A stretch of 26,315 bases of DNA from Symbiodinium natans. Taxonomy: Eukaryota > Sar > Dinophyceae > Suessiales > Symbiodiniaceae. Positions 1 through 9,400 of this stretch are shown piece after piece. The notes under the pieces are model-generated. The model was not told the DNA's origin, did no database searches, and worked only from the letters and a program-made list of their open reading frames with translations. Each line of letters starts with the position of its first letter. Position 1 is the stretch's first letter. Location: positions 1 to 26,315 of the forward strand of contig CAJNDS010001250.1 in the NCBI GenBank assembly GCA_905221605.1, written 5' to 3'. Made by a program: the position numbers and the translations under genes.

Positions 1-202
1 CCCCAGCCCCAGCCCGCCCCCAGCCCCCAAAATGAAAAGGTGGTTCCAAAAAAAAAAACGTTTCGGTCAAAACGTTTCGGTCAAAACGTTTCGGTCAAAA
101 CGTTTCGGTCAAAACGTTTCGGTCAAAACGTTTCGGTCAAAACTTTCGCTCAAAACTTTCGCTCAAAACGTTATTGGGACCCAAACCCTATACAATTTCT
201 AT
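1..202 (+). mobile_element. Right end of a type 1 element (segment A)
   Basis: This is the right 200 bp of an element whose left part lies outside the window. It matches the right end of segment F at a constant offset of 18039 bp, down to the same 14-bp repeat count. It runs from a CCCCAG-rich tract through an A-run and the 14-bp repeats to the shared right terminus, which starts GGGACCCAAACCC and ends with the inverted repeat ATACAATTTCTAT at 190-202. The telomeric repeat follows at once. No gene is visible. Confidence 0.8.
58..167 (+). repeat. 14-bp minisatellite ACGTTTCGGTCAAA
   Basis: Six perfect head-to-tail units of ACGTTTCGGTCAAA fill 58-141. Two 13-bp variants (ACTTTCGCTCAAA) follow at 142-167. 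The unit junctions create the palindrome AAACGTTT. The same array with the same count is at 18097-18206 in segment F, and a degenerate version is in segment D (about 14716-14830). Confidence 0.95.
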
Positions 203-293
203 AAACCCTAAACCCTAAACCCTAAACCCTAAACCCTAAACCCTAAACCCTAAACCCTAAACCCTAAACCCTAAACCCTAAACCCTAAACCCT
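203..293 (+). repeat. Telomeric repeat array 1, (AAACCCT)13
   Basis: Ninety-one bases make exactly 13 copies of AAACCCT, the C-rich strand of the TTTAGGG telomere repeat. The array is bounded on the left by the right end of segment A and on the right by the CAAG start of segment B, with no partial unit at either side. Confidence 0.97.
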
Positions 294-307
294 CAAGGAC
301 AGGATAA

Positions 308-320
308 ATAGAAATTGTAT
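308..320 (+). repeat. Left inverted repeat of segment B
   Basis: ATAGAAATTGTAT is the exact reverse complement of 12158-12170. Identical copies lie 13-14 bp inside the left ends of D (14217-14229), H (20590-20602) and I (21393-21405). F has a one-base variant (17553-17565). Confidence 0.9.
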
Positions 321-499
321 GTGTTGCAGAACGAATCGCTCGCAAATAGTCTGTACCATCACCTGGAAGTGAACTGACTCCCTTTCCACTGGGCAAATTT
401 TCGCGCACTCAACATACCTGACTGGCACACAAAGAGGTTTAAGTAAATTGAACGTATTTGCAAAATTGCCCTTGGAAATCCCTATTCTGGTTCATTTTT

Positions 500-3400
500 T
501 CTAGAAAGCAACAACAACCATGGCTGGGATGGCTCGGAATCACCACAAGCCCAGTCCAGACCCTCAAACAGCAACTGGAGCAGCCTTATCACTGAGCATT
601 TTTCTAGAGAGCAATTGCCGGAGACATGTGCCGGCTGGTGGCTGGGAATCACCACAAGCCCAGCCCAGACCCTCAAGCAGCAACTAGAGCAGCCTTATCA
701 CTGAGCATTTTTGAGAGAGCAACAACCATGGCTGGCAACATGTCCCCGCTGCTGGCTAGGAGTCCCCACAAGCCCAGTCCAGACCCTCAAACAGCAACTA
801 GAGCAGCCTTATCACTGAGCATTTTCTAGAGAGCAACAATCATTGCTGGTGTGCCGGCTGATGCCTAGGAATCACCACAAGCCCAGTCTGACCCTCAATC
901 AGCAACTAGAGCAACCTTATCACTGAACATTTTCTAGAGAGCAACAACCAGGGCTAGAGACATGCGCCGGCGGATGGACTCATTGCTGGAGACATCAGCC
1001 CAGACCCGCAAACAGCAACTAGAGCAGCCTTATCACGGAGCATTTTCTATAGGAGTCACCGCAAGCCCAGTCCAGACCCTCAAACAGCAACTAGAGCAGC
1101 CTTATCACTGAGCATTTTCTAGAGAGCAACAATCATTGCTGGAGACATGCGCCTGCCGATGGCTAGGAGTCACCACAAGCCCAGACCAGACCCTCAAACA
1201 GCAACTAGAGCAGCCTCATCACTGAGCATGTTTCAAAGCGGAACAACTATGGCTGGAGACATGTCCGGGCTAGGAGTCACCACAAGCCCAGCCCAGACCC
1301 TCAAACAGCAACTAGAGCAGCCTTATCACTGAGCATTTTCTAGAGAGCAACAACCATAGCTGGAGACACGCGCCGGCTGATGGCTAGGAACACCACAAGC
1401 CCGGCACAGACCCTCATTCAGCAACTAGAGAGCATTTTCTAGACAGCAACAACCATGGCTGGCAACATGTCCCCGCTGCTGGCTAGGAGTCCCCACAAGC
1501 CCAGTCCAGACCCTCAAACAGCAACTAGAGCAGCCTTATCACTGAGCATTTTCTAGAGAGCAACAATCATTGCTGGTGTGCCGGCTGATGCCTAGGAATC
1601 ACCACAAGCCCAGTCTGACCCTCAATCAGCAACTAGAGCAACCTTATCACTGAACATTTTCTAGAGAGCAACAACCAGGGCTAGAGACATGCGCCGGCGG
1701 ATGGACTCATTGCTGGAGACATCAGCCCAGACCCGCAAACAGCAACTAGAGCAGCCTTATCACGGAGCATTTTCTATAGGAGTCACCGCAAGCCCAGTCC
1801 AGACCCTCAAACAGCAACTAGAGCAGCCTTATCACTGAGCATTTTCTAGAGAGCAACAATCATTGCTGGAGACATGCGCCTGCCGATGGCTAGGAGTCAC
1901 CACAAGCCCAGACCAGACCCTCAAACAGCAACTAGAGCAGCCTCATCACTGAGCATGTTTCAAAGCGGAACAACTATGGCTGGAGACATGTCCGGGCTAG
2001 GAGTCACCACAAGCCCAGCCCAGACCCTCAAACAGCAACTAGAGCAGCCTTATCACTGAGCATTTTCTAGAGAGCAACAACCATAGCTGGAGACACGCGC
2101 CGGCTGATGGCTAGGAACACCACAAGCCCGGCACAGACCCTCATTCAGCAACTAGAGAGCATTTTCTAGACAGCAACAACCATGGCTGGCAACATGTCCC
2201 CGCTGCTGGCTCGGAGTCACCACAAGCCCAGTCCAGAGCCTCAAACAGCAACTAGAGCAGCCTTATCACTGAGCATTTTCTAGAGAGCAACAATCATTGC
2301 TGGAGACATGTGCCGGCTGATGCCTAGGAATCACCACAAGCCCAGTCCGACCCTCAATCAGCAACTAGAGCAACCTTATCACTGAACATTTTCTAGAGAG
2401 CAACAACCAGGGCTAGAGACATGCGCCGGCGGATGGACTCATTGCTGGAGACATCAGCCCAGACCCGCAAACAGCAACTAGAGCAGCCTTATCACGGAGC
2501 ATTTTCTATAGGAGTCACCGCAAGCCCAGTCCAGACCCTCAAACAGCAACTAGAGCAGCCTTATCACTGAGCATTTTCTAGAGAGCAACAATCATTGCTG
2601 GAGTCACCACAAGCCCAGACCAGACCCTCAAACAGCAACTAGAGCAGCCTCATCACTGAGCATGTTTCAAAGCGGAACAACTATGGCTGGAGACATGTCC
2701 GGGCTAGGAGTCACCACAAGCCCAGCCCAGACCCTCAAACAGCAACTAGAGCAGCCTTATCACTGAGCATTTTCTAGAGAGCAACAACCATAGCTGGAGA
2801 CACGCGCCGGCTGATGGCTAGGAACACCACAAGCCCGGCACAGACCCTCATTCAGCAACTAGAGAGCATTTTCTAGACAGCAACAACCATGGCTGGCAAC
2901 ATGTCCCCGCTGCTGGCTCGGAGTCACCACAAGCCCAGTCCAGACCCTCAAACAGCAACTAGAGCAGCCTTATCACTGAGCATTTTCTAGAGAGCAACAA
3001 TCATTGCTGGAGACATGTGCCGGCTGATGCCTAGGAATCACCACAAGCCCAGTCCGACCCTCAATCAGCAACTAGAGCAACCTTATCACTGAACATTTTC
3101 TAGAGAGCAACAACCAGGGCTAGAGACATGCGCCGGCGGATGGACTCATTGCTGGAGACATCAGCCCAGACCCGCAAACAGCAACTAGAGCAGCCTTATC
3201 GCGGAGCATTTTCTATAGGAGTCACCGCAAGCCCAGTCCAGACCCTCAAACAGCAACTAGAGCAGCCTTATCACTGAGCATTTTCTAGAGAGCAACAATC
3301 ATTGCTGAGTCACCACAAGCCCAGACCAGACCCTCAAACAGCAACTAGAGCAGCCTCATCACTGAGCATGTTTCAAAGCGGAACAACTATGGCTGGAGAC

Positions 3401-4482
3401 ATGTCCGGGCTAGGAGTCACCACAAGCCCAGCCCAGACCCTCAAACAGCAACTAGAGCAGCCTTATCACTGAGCATTTTCTAGAGAGCAACAACCATAGC
3501 TGGAGACACGCGCCGGCTGATGGCTAGGAACACCACAAGCCCGGCACAGACCCTCATTCAGCAACTAGAGAGCATTTTCTAGACAGCAACAACCATGGCT
3601 GGCAACATGTCCCCGCTGCTGGCTCGGAGTCACCACAAGCCCAGTCCAGACCCTCAAACAGCAACTAGAGCAGCCTTATCACTGAGCATTTTCTAGAGAG
3701 CAACAATCATTGCTGGAGACATGTGCCGGCTGATGCCTAGGAATCACCACAAGCCCAGTCCGACCCTCAATCAGCAACTAGAGCAACCTTATCACTGAAC
3801 ATTTTCTAGAGAGCAATAACGAGGGCTAGAGACATGCGCCGGCGGATGGACTCATTGCTGGAGACATCAGCCCAGACCCGCAAACAGCAACTAGAGCAGC
3901 CTTATCACGGAGCATTTTCTATAGGAGTCACCGCAAGCCCAGTCCAGACCCTCAAACAGCAACTAGAGCAGCCTTATCACTGAGCATTTTCTAGAGAGCA
4001 ACAATCATTGCTGGAGACATGCGCCTGCCGATGGCTAGGAGTCACCACAAGCCCAGACCAGACCCTCAAACAGCAACTAGAGCAGCCTCATCACTGAGCA
4101 TGTTTCAAAGCGGAACAACTATGGCTGGAGACATGTCCGGGCTAGGAGTCACCACAAGCCCAGCCCAGACCCTCAAACAGCAACTAGAGCAGCCTTATCA
4201 CTGAGCATTTTCTAGAGAGCAACAACCATAGCTGGAGACACGCGCCGGCTGATGGCTAGGAACACCACAAGCCCGGCACAGACCCTCATTCAGCAACTAG
4301 AGAGCATTTTCTAGACAGCAACAACCATGGCTGGCAACATGTCCCCGCTGCTGGCTCGGAGTCACCACAAGCCCAGTCCAGAGCCTCAAACAGCAACTAG
4401 AGCAGCCTTATCACTGAGCATTTTCTAGAGAGCAACAATCATTGCTGGAGACATGTGCCGGCTGATGCCTAGGAATCACCAG
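500..4482 (+). repeat. Higher-order tandem array, 727-bp unit of seven sub-repeats
   Basis: The basic repeat is roughly 75-115 bp, built around CACAAGCCCAG, CAGACCCTCAAACAGCAACT and CACTGAGCATTTTCTAGAGA. Seven diverged sub-repeats make a higher-order unit of 727 bp. A marker unique to one sub-repeat (TTTCAAAGCGG) occurs at 1231, 1958, 2665, 3371 and 4103, giving spacings of 727, 707, 706 and 732. The spacing differences come from a 25-26-bp loss in two units and a 5-bp gain (GGAGACATGTG against GGTGTG). Short ORFs of 61-67 aa recur only because the DNA repeats, so the array is treated as non-coding. Confidence 0.95.
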
Positions 4483-5320
4483 GGGAATGCAAGGCTCCTT
4501 GGCTGCATTTACACAATGTTGTGTTCACTTTCAGCTGAGGCTCGAGCTGAATTCTCAAATTTCTAATCCCTCCCCCTGGCCATGTGCGACATAGTGGCTC
4601 ACAGGGTCAGGGGCTCAGGCATTGGGAAAACAATTTAGATCTTTTTTGAGCAATCCCGCCTCCTGTCTCAGGTGCTCAAACACAATCTGAAGCAAGCGGA
4701 GCTGGCTTCAAGTATCCTTTCGCCTACAAATTCGAGTCAGGGACCCAGATTTTTTTAACCTTTCTGGAATTCTCGCACCGAAGCACACTGAGGCGAGGTC
4801 TGGACCCGACCGTCGAAGCAGCTCTGCGAATCACAGCGGGCTACACTCCGAAGAAGCAGAGCCGGCCACGATTCGTCCTGCGCCCTAAAAAGAACCAGAC
4901 ATCCTCCTTACAGGTCCGGGTCGAGGGCATTAGGCATGGAACGACAACATCTGCCAGAATCCTTGGCCAGACAGTCGCGAGCTCAGCTTTCTCAGGTTCT
5001 TCTTTCAAGTGGCAGCTGTGAACAGTTGCAACCCAGAAGATCAGCGTGTGCCGCGAAGACACACGCCTGAGGGGCTGGTTCCGCAGATTGGGTCTTGATC
5101 CCGAATGGGAATGCGCATGGCTCCTAGAAGTGAAGGTCTGAACCGCAGCGAGAGCCGAAAAAAAAGCCTGTGAGCTTCTGCAACATGGCAGCTCCGACAT
5201 GTTCTTGTTCAGTTGAGTGAGCTGCTTTCGTGCACTTGTGGATTCGGCTTGCTCCCGTAGCATTTCATCGGTAAGCGAATTGGGCTGTAGGTTGCCGAGT
5301 GTTGCAAATTAGCAGTTGCC
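4483..5320 (+). promoter_or_regulatory. Leader region between the repeat array and the replicase ORFs
   Basis: These 838 bp hold no convincing gene on either strand. The position suggests the promoter and 5' untranslated region of the replicase transcript, but I recognise no core promoter element. A T-run at about 4750 is compatible with the T-rich boxes proposed for dinoflagellates and is no proof. A minus-strand ORF of 140 aa (4841-5263) has no recognisable domain. The first 708 bp recur, apparently unchanged, at 25608-26315 in segment I. Confidence 0.4.
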
Positions 5321-6454
5321 ATGGGGCCCTGCCAGCGCTGTGGCGTGGGACAAAGGAGCGGCCGCGGTCAGGGCTGGTGCAGTGACCCTCAATGCCGCAA
5401 AGCCGAAAAGGAAGAGCGCGCGGCAGAGCAAAGTGCAAAACAGACAGAGCGAAGTGCAAAAGGCGCCGGGAGTAGGGGACCCATTCCTGTATCAAGCAGC
5501 TTCCGTGGACAGAGACAGCAGCTCCAAGCCAAAAGGACAGAGGTTGGAGCAGGCTCCCGTGGCCCATTTCCCGAGCAGGACAGTTATCGGGCCCAAAGGC
5601 ATGAGCTCCAAACAAGAAGAACAGAGGATGGAGCAGGCTCACGTGGCCCAGTTCCCGAAAAGGACAGCTATCGGGCCCAGCGGCGTGAGCTCCAAGCCCA
5701 GCGAGAAGAGGATGGAGTTGGAATTCGTGGGCCCAGGCCTGTAGCCACCGAAATCCAAAAGCAAGGCTATCCCTTTCCAGACGAAGACGAACTCACACCG
5801 GAACAGGCGCAGGCCGATTACCTAGCCTTCGCCCGCAGCTGGGGCAGATTTGGTTTGTCTAGGGCGTGTGAGATGTGCCGAACCTTCACGACAGCAAAGC
5901 ACTACAGGCTAGCCAAAGCCACCGGCAAGATGCTGTGCAAAAGCTGCCGCGAGAACAACACCAAGCTGGTCTTGCCAGCCCCGGCGCCCATCCCGGAAGC
6001 CCTCCAGGCCCTGCAGCCTCTTGAACAGCATCTGATAGCCATGGGGAGGATCTCCCAAGTGTTGCTCGACAAGCTCCCGGCCGGTGGCCCAAGCGCACAG
6101 TGGGGTCGCATGTACGCCGTGCTTATGGAAGACCCCCTCATCTGCGATGTCCTGGAGGGAGCCACGCTTGAAGACGATGGCACAATCTTCGTGGAAGGGG
6201 TCCAGGGCATGGCAGCTTCGCCTGCTCGTTTGGATTGCGTCTATGAAGCTTTGCAGGAGCTGAAGCACCAACATCGCCTCTACAAAGCGAACCCGGCGGT
6301 GGACAAGGTCCTGCAAGAATGGCAGCCATTCAAGACTCCAAATCCCCTCAAGGGCGCCAAACGGGGGAGTCCGGTGGCTCACACTCCTCGGCCTTGGGGG
6401 GGCAGAATCAGCAAGACCAGACGAAGGAAGCAGAGCTGGAGGTGGCGTACCTGA
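5321..6454 (+). CDS. Helitron-type N-terminal protein (zinc-cysteine pairs, DUF6570-like region), frame-shifted from the replicase
   Basis: The ORF encodes 377 aa. The start is the first ATG after an in-frame TAG at 5288-5290 and has G at -3 and +4. Residues 4-25 hold C4, C7, C20 and C25, a possible zinc knuckle. Residues 48-138 hold 28-aa tandem repeats starting GAGSRGP at 48, 76 and 104, with a partial copy (GVGIRGP) at 132. C183/C186 and C206/C209 form a second cysteine pair set. Residues about 215-330, with PEALQALQPLEQHLIAMGRI and LKHQHRLYKANP, resemble the DUF6570-type stretch that in Helitron proteins lies just before the Rep domain. The ORF runs 136 bp into the next frame and stops at 6452-6454. 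In related elements the two parts form one chain, so a -1 shift or a small intron near 6396-6402, or a broken frame, is likely. The role (DNA or zinc binding in transposition) is inferred. Confidence 0.7.
   Translation: MGPCQRCGVGQRSGRGQGWCSDPQCRKAEKEERAAEQSAKQTERSAKGAGSRGPIPVSSSFRGQRQQLQAKRTEVGAGSRGPFPEQDSYRAQRHELQTRRTEDGAGSRGPVPEKDSYRAQRRELQAQREEDGVGIRGPRPVATEIQKQGYPFPDEDELTPEQAQADYLAFARSWGRFGLSRACEMCRTFTTAKHYRLAKATGKMLCKSCRENNTKLVLPAPAPIPEALQALQPLEQHLIAMGRISQVLLDKLPAGGPSAQWGRMYAVLMEDPLICDVLEGATLEDDGTIFVEGVQGMAASPARLDCVYEALQELKHQHRLYKANPAVDKVLQEWQPFKTPNPLKGAKRGSPVAHTPRPWGGRISKTRRRKQSWRWRT
5462..5734 (+). repeat. 84-bp in-frame coding repeat
   Basis: Three 84-bp units at 5462-5545, 5546-5629 and 5630-5713, plus a partial fourth at 5714, encode 28-residue repeats with the pattern GAGSRGPxP, then SYRAQRxELQxxR. 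Because 84 is a multiple of three, copy-number change keeps the frame open. Units two and three are closest to each other. Confidence 0.9.
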
Positions 6455-9400
6455 TCCCCAAGGAACTGAAAGCCCCCAAACCGGAAGCCCTGGACCTGCG
6501 CAAAGCCCGAGGTATTTCGGCGCTCGACGACGACATGGATGTGAAGTTCTTCCCGCACTTGTTCCCCACCGGCACGGGCGGGTGGCAGAACCAGTACGCA
6601 AGCTTCTCGCAATATGCCCGCAAGCGTCTGCTAGGCCTGGACATGCGCTTTGAGTCATCGGTGCCGTACATCATGTGGCTATTGGAGATGCACACTAAGA
6701 AACGCCTGTCCGGCAACATCAATGTGCGCATCGGCAGCCAAAGGGCCCCATGTGCTAAGACGAAGTACCACGATGGCAAAAACCAGGTTTTCGCGGCCCT
6801 CAGGGACATCCCCGGCACGCATCCCTACGTCTTTGCAAAGAAAAACGTTGCCCTCAACATGTACGAGCAGCTCGGCCCGCCGAAGTTCTTCATGACCCTT
6901 TCCTGCCATGCCCGGCAACCGGATATCCTCGTCGCAGTCATTTCCGCCCGGCTGCTGCGACTCCGACCGGACAGCCCGCCAGAAGAGATCGAGCGCGAAG
7001 CCGCAGAAATCTTGCAGCAATACCAGGCCGACGAGAGTTTCACTTGGGACGGCCTCTCTCCCAACCAGCTCTGCAATCAGCATCCGGCCATTGTGTCAAG
7101 ACAGTTTATGCATCAGGTGAGCCAGCTCATGTGGTGGTTGGGCGCCAAACGTGATGCACAGACACATCTGGACCGAGATGCGGACGCCCAGGATGAGCCT
7201 GGGGACAAAGGCGAAGACTTCCTCCGAGCCCCAGCCACTGATCGGGCGGGCCGACACCGTGGCGTCCGCAAGGAGGATCCACCCTTCAGGGTCCTCGACT
7301 ACATCATACGCATTGAGTGGCAAAAGAGAGGCTACCCCCACGCTCACATTCTTCTGTGGGTGGAGGAGTGGAAAGAACCAACCTCTCCACAAGACGAGGA
7401 GAAGGCCAAGCAGGCGGCAGCAGCAGCGTTCAATGACAAAGATGGCGAAAAAGAAAAGCAAGACAAGACCGCGCCCGATCCCGACTGGTCAGATGAGGAG
7501 GCCATGAAGAAGTTCACTCCTAAATCTGCAGAGGACTGGAGCGACAAGTACATTTGCACGAAATCCCCAAACACATGGCGACAGTCCACGAAAGTCAGGC
7601 CTCGTGACAGGGAGGTGAACGCACAGCTGGCCAGCCTGGTGGTGCACCACTGCAGTGAGTACTGTGGCATCAAAACGCACGGCTCCTGCCGCTTCGGCTT
7701 TCCCCATGGCGAAGAAAAAAGGACGAGGCGCCGCACCTCCCAGGAGAAGTATGCCAACAGCCGCTGGAAAAGTAGCCTGGCCACGAGGCGGAAGAAATCC
7801 GATCAAAACGTTGGCCAGTACAACATCAAAATCCTGCGTTGCTGGCGAGCCAGCATGGACCTTCAGGTCATTTGTGAACTGACCAGCGCCAGCCGCTACA
7901 TCCTCGGCTATGCGTTGAAGTCCGAGCAAGACAGGGAGTGCCAGCGTCGCGTCGAGAGCATCATTGCCAACCTCACTTCTGGTAACAACGACGGTGTCGG
8001 GCTAGGCAACCAGCAGGTGTACAAGGCAGCGCACGCAGCGCTGCAGGGCAGGACCACATCAACCTTCGAAGCGTGCCATCTGCTGCTGGGCTTCCCCGTC
8101 GTCGAGTTCTCCAGGGACAACGAGTGGATCCAGGTGGGGCCTCCTGAAACGTGGACCTTGTCGGTGCCCAAACATGAGGAAAAAGTGGCCCTGGGACAGC
8201 CCGATGCCTACCGCAACAAGAAGCTGAAGCAAGATGGGTACATGCCAGTCGCACAGAAATGGTATCGAGAGATGCAGGTCTCCTTCGGCGACATAGAAGT
8301 GGAAGTGCCGGTGGAGGGCAGCCAGCCTGTGACATCTCGGTTCAAGGACCTGATCTTCTTGGATTTCTGCGCGGCCTTCAAGTTCATCGGCGTGGACTTC
8401 CCGCAGCCGCGCAAAAGACCAGCTATCGTGGCGTACCGCAACTTCAGCCCCGATCAGGAGCCCGAGGAATTCTACTTTTCGAGGCTGCTGCTAAATTCGG
8501 TGTGGAAGGAGCCGGGCGATTGGTTGCAGGAGGAGGATGGCGGTAGTCACGCGGCAGCTTTCAGACGCATCGCCCGTGACAAAGACGGACACCCCGACTT
8601 CCTGCAGTCGCGGTGCTTTCCCCGCATGGATGGGACCCTGGAGGCCGCCCGAAAGCTGCAAGCCGTGCAGGCGACCATGTACATGAAGGCCAAGATTCAT
8701 CCAGCACACTTGCGGGACGGGTGGGCCAATAGCAAGGTGGCACAGGAGAACTATGAAGACTCCATGAAGATTCTCGAAGCATTGAAGGAGCGGTACGGAG
8801 ACGACATCGACTTCGCGGCACCAGACCATGTGCCGACGGGAGCGGCCGGCGATGCCTTTGCACCAGTGGAAGAGGGGGAGGAAAGCTTCGAGAAGTTGAC
8901 TGTGGAAAACCCAAGCCCCCAGACAGAGCACCAGCGCCAGGCTATGGAGCACATCATCCAGACTGTCCTGAAGCGTCCCAACACCAAAGATGCCAACAAC
9001 GCGGAGCGCTTGAACATGCTCCTCCACGGGCCTGGCGGCTGCGGAAAGTCGGTGGTGGTACGCGCCGCCGCGCACATGCTCCGACAGGGTGGCGTCGGGA
9101 CAATCATAGCAGCTCCAACAGGCGTGGCAGCATGGAACATCAACGGGGTCACCCTCCATTCCTGTTGCCTGCTGCCGGTCGTGAACCAAAGCTATGGCAA
9201 GGCCTGCGACGTGCCTCTCCCAAGCGGCCCATTGTTGGCAACCCTGCGCAGCATCTGGAACCTGGTATCTGTGCTGTTTGTGGACGAGGTAAGCTTCATT
9301 TCCTCCTTCATGCTGGAGCGCCTCGATCAACACCTCCGTCTGGCCCGGGACATGCCTTATGTACCCTTTGGTGGACTCCACGTCGTCTTTGCAGGGGATC

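Noticed and set aside
291-300. CTCAAG at type 1 left ends as a relict dinoflagellate spliced leader
   Set aside because: Only the last six bases of the leader's GGCTCAAG end match, and they are explained by CCCT of the telomere joined to CAAG. No longer spliced-leader match was noticed in the window.
500-4482. CRISPR-like regular repeats
   Set aside because: Sub-repeats are direct diverged copies without unique spacers, nested in a 727-bp unit, in a eukaryotic context.
4841-5263. Minus-strand ORF of 140 aa upstream of the replicase
   Set aside because: No recognisable domain and composition unlike the neighbouring real ORFs. The DNA recurs in segment I, but only as part of a copied leader.
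5909-6658. Minus-strand ORF of 249 aa, and an 8491-9687 minus ORF of 398 aa
   Set aside because: Both lie fully opposite the replicase ORFs, whose motifs are clear. They are shadows of GC-rich coding sequence.
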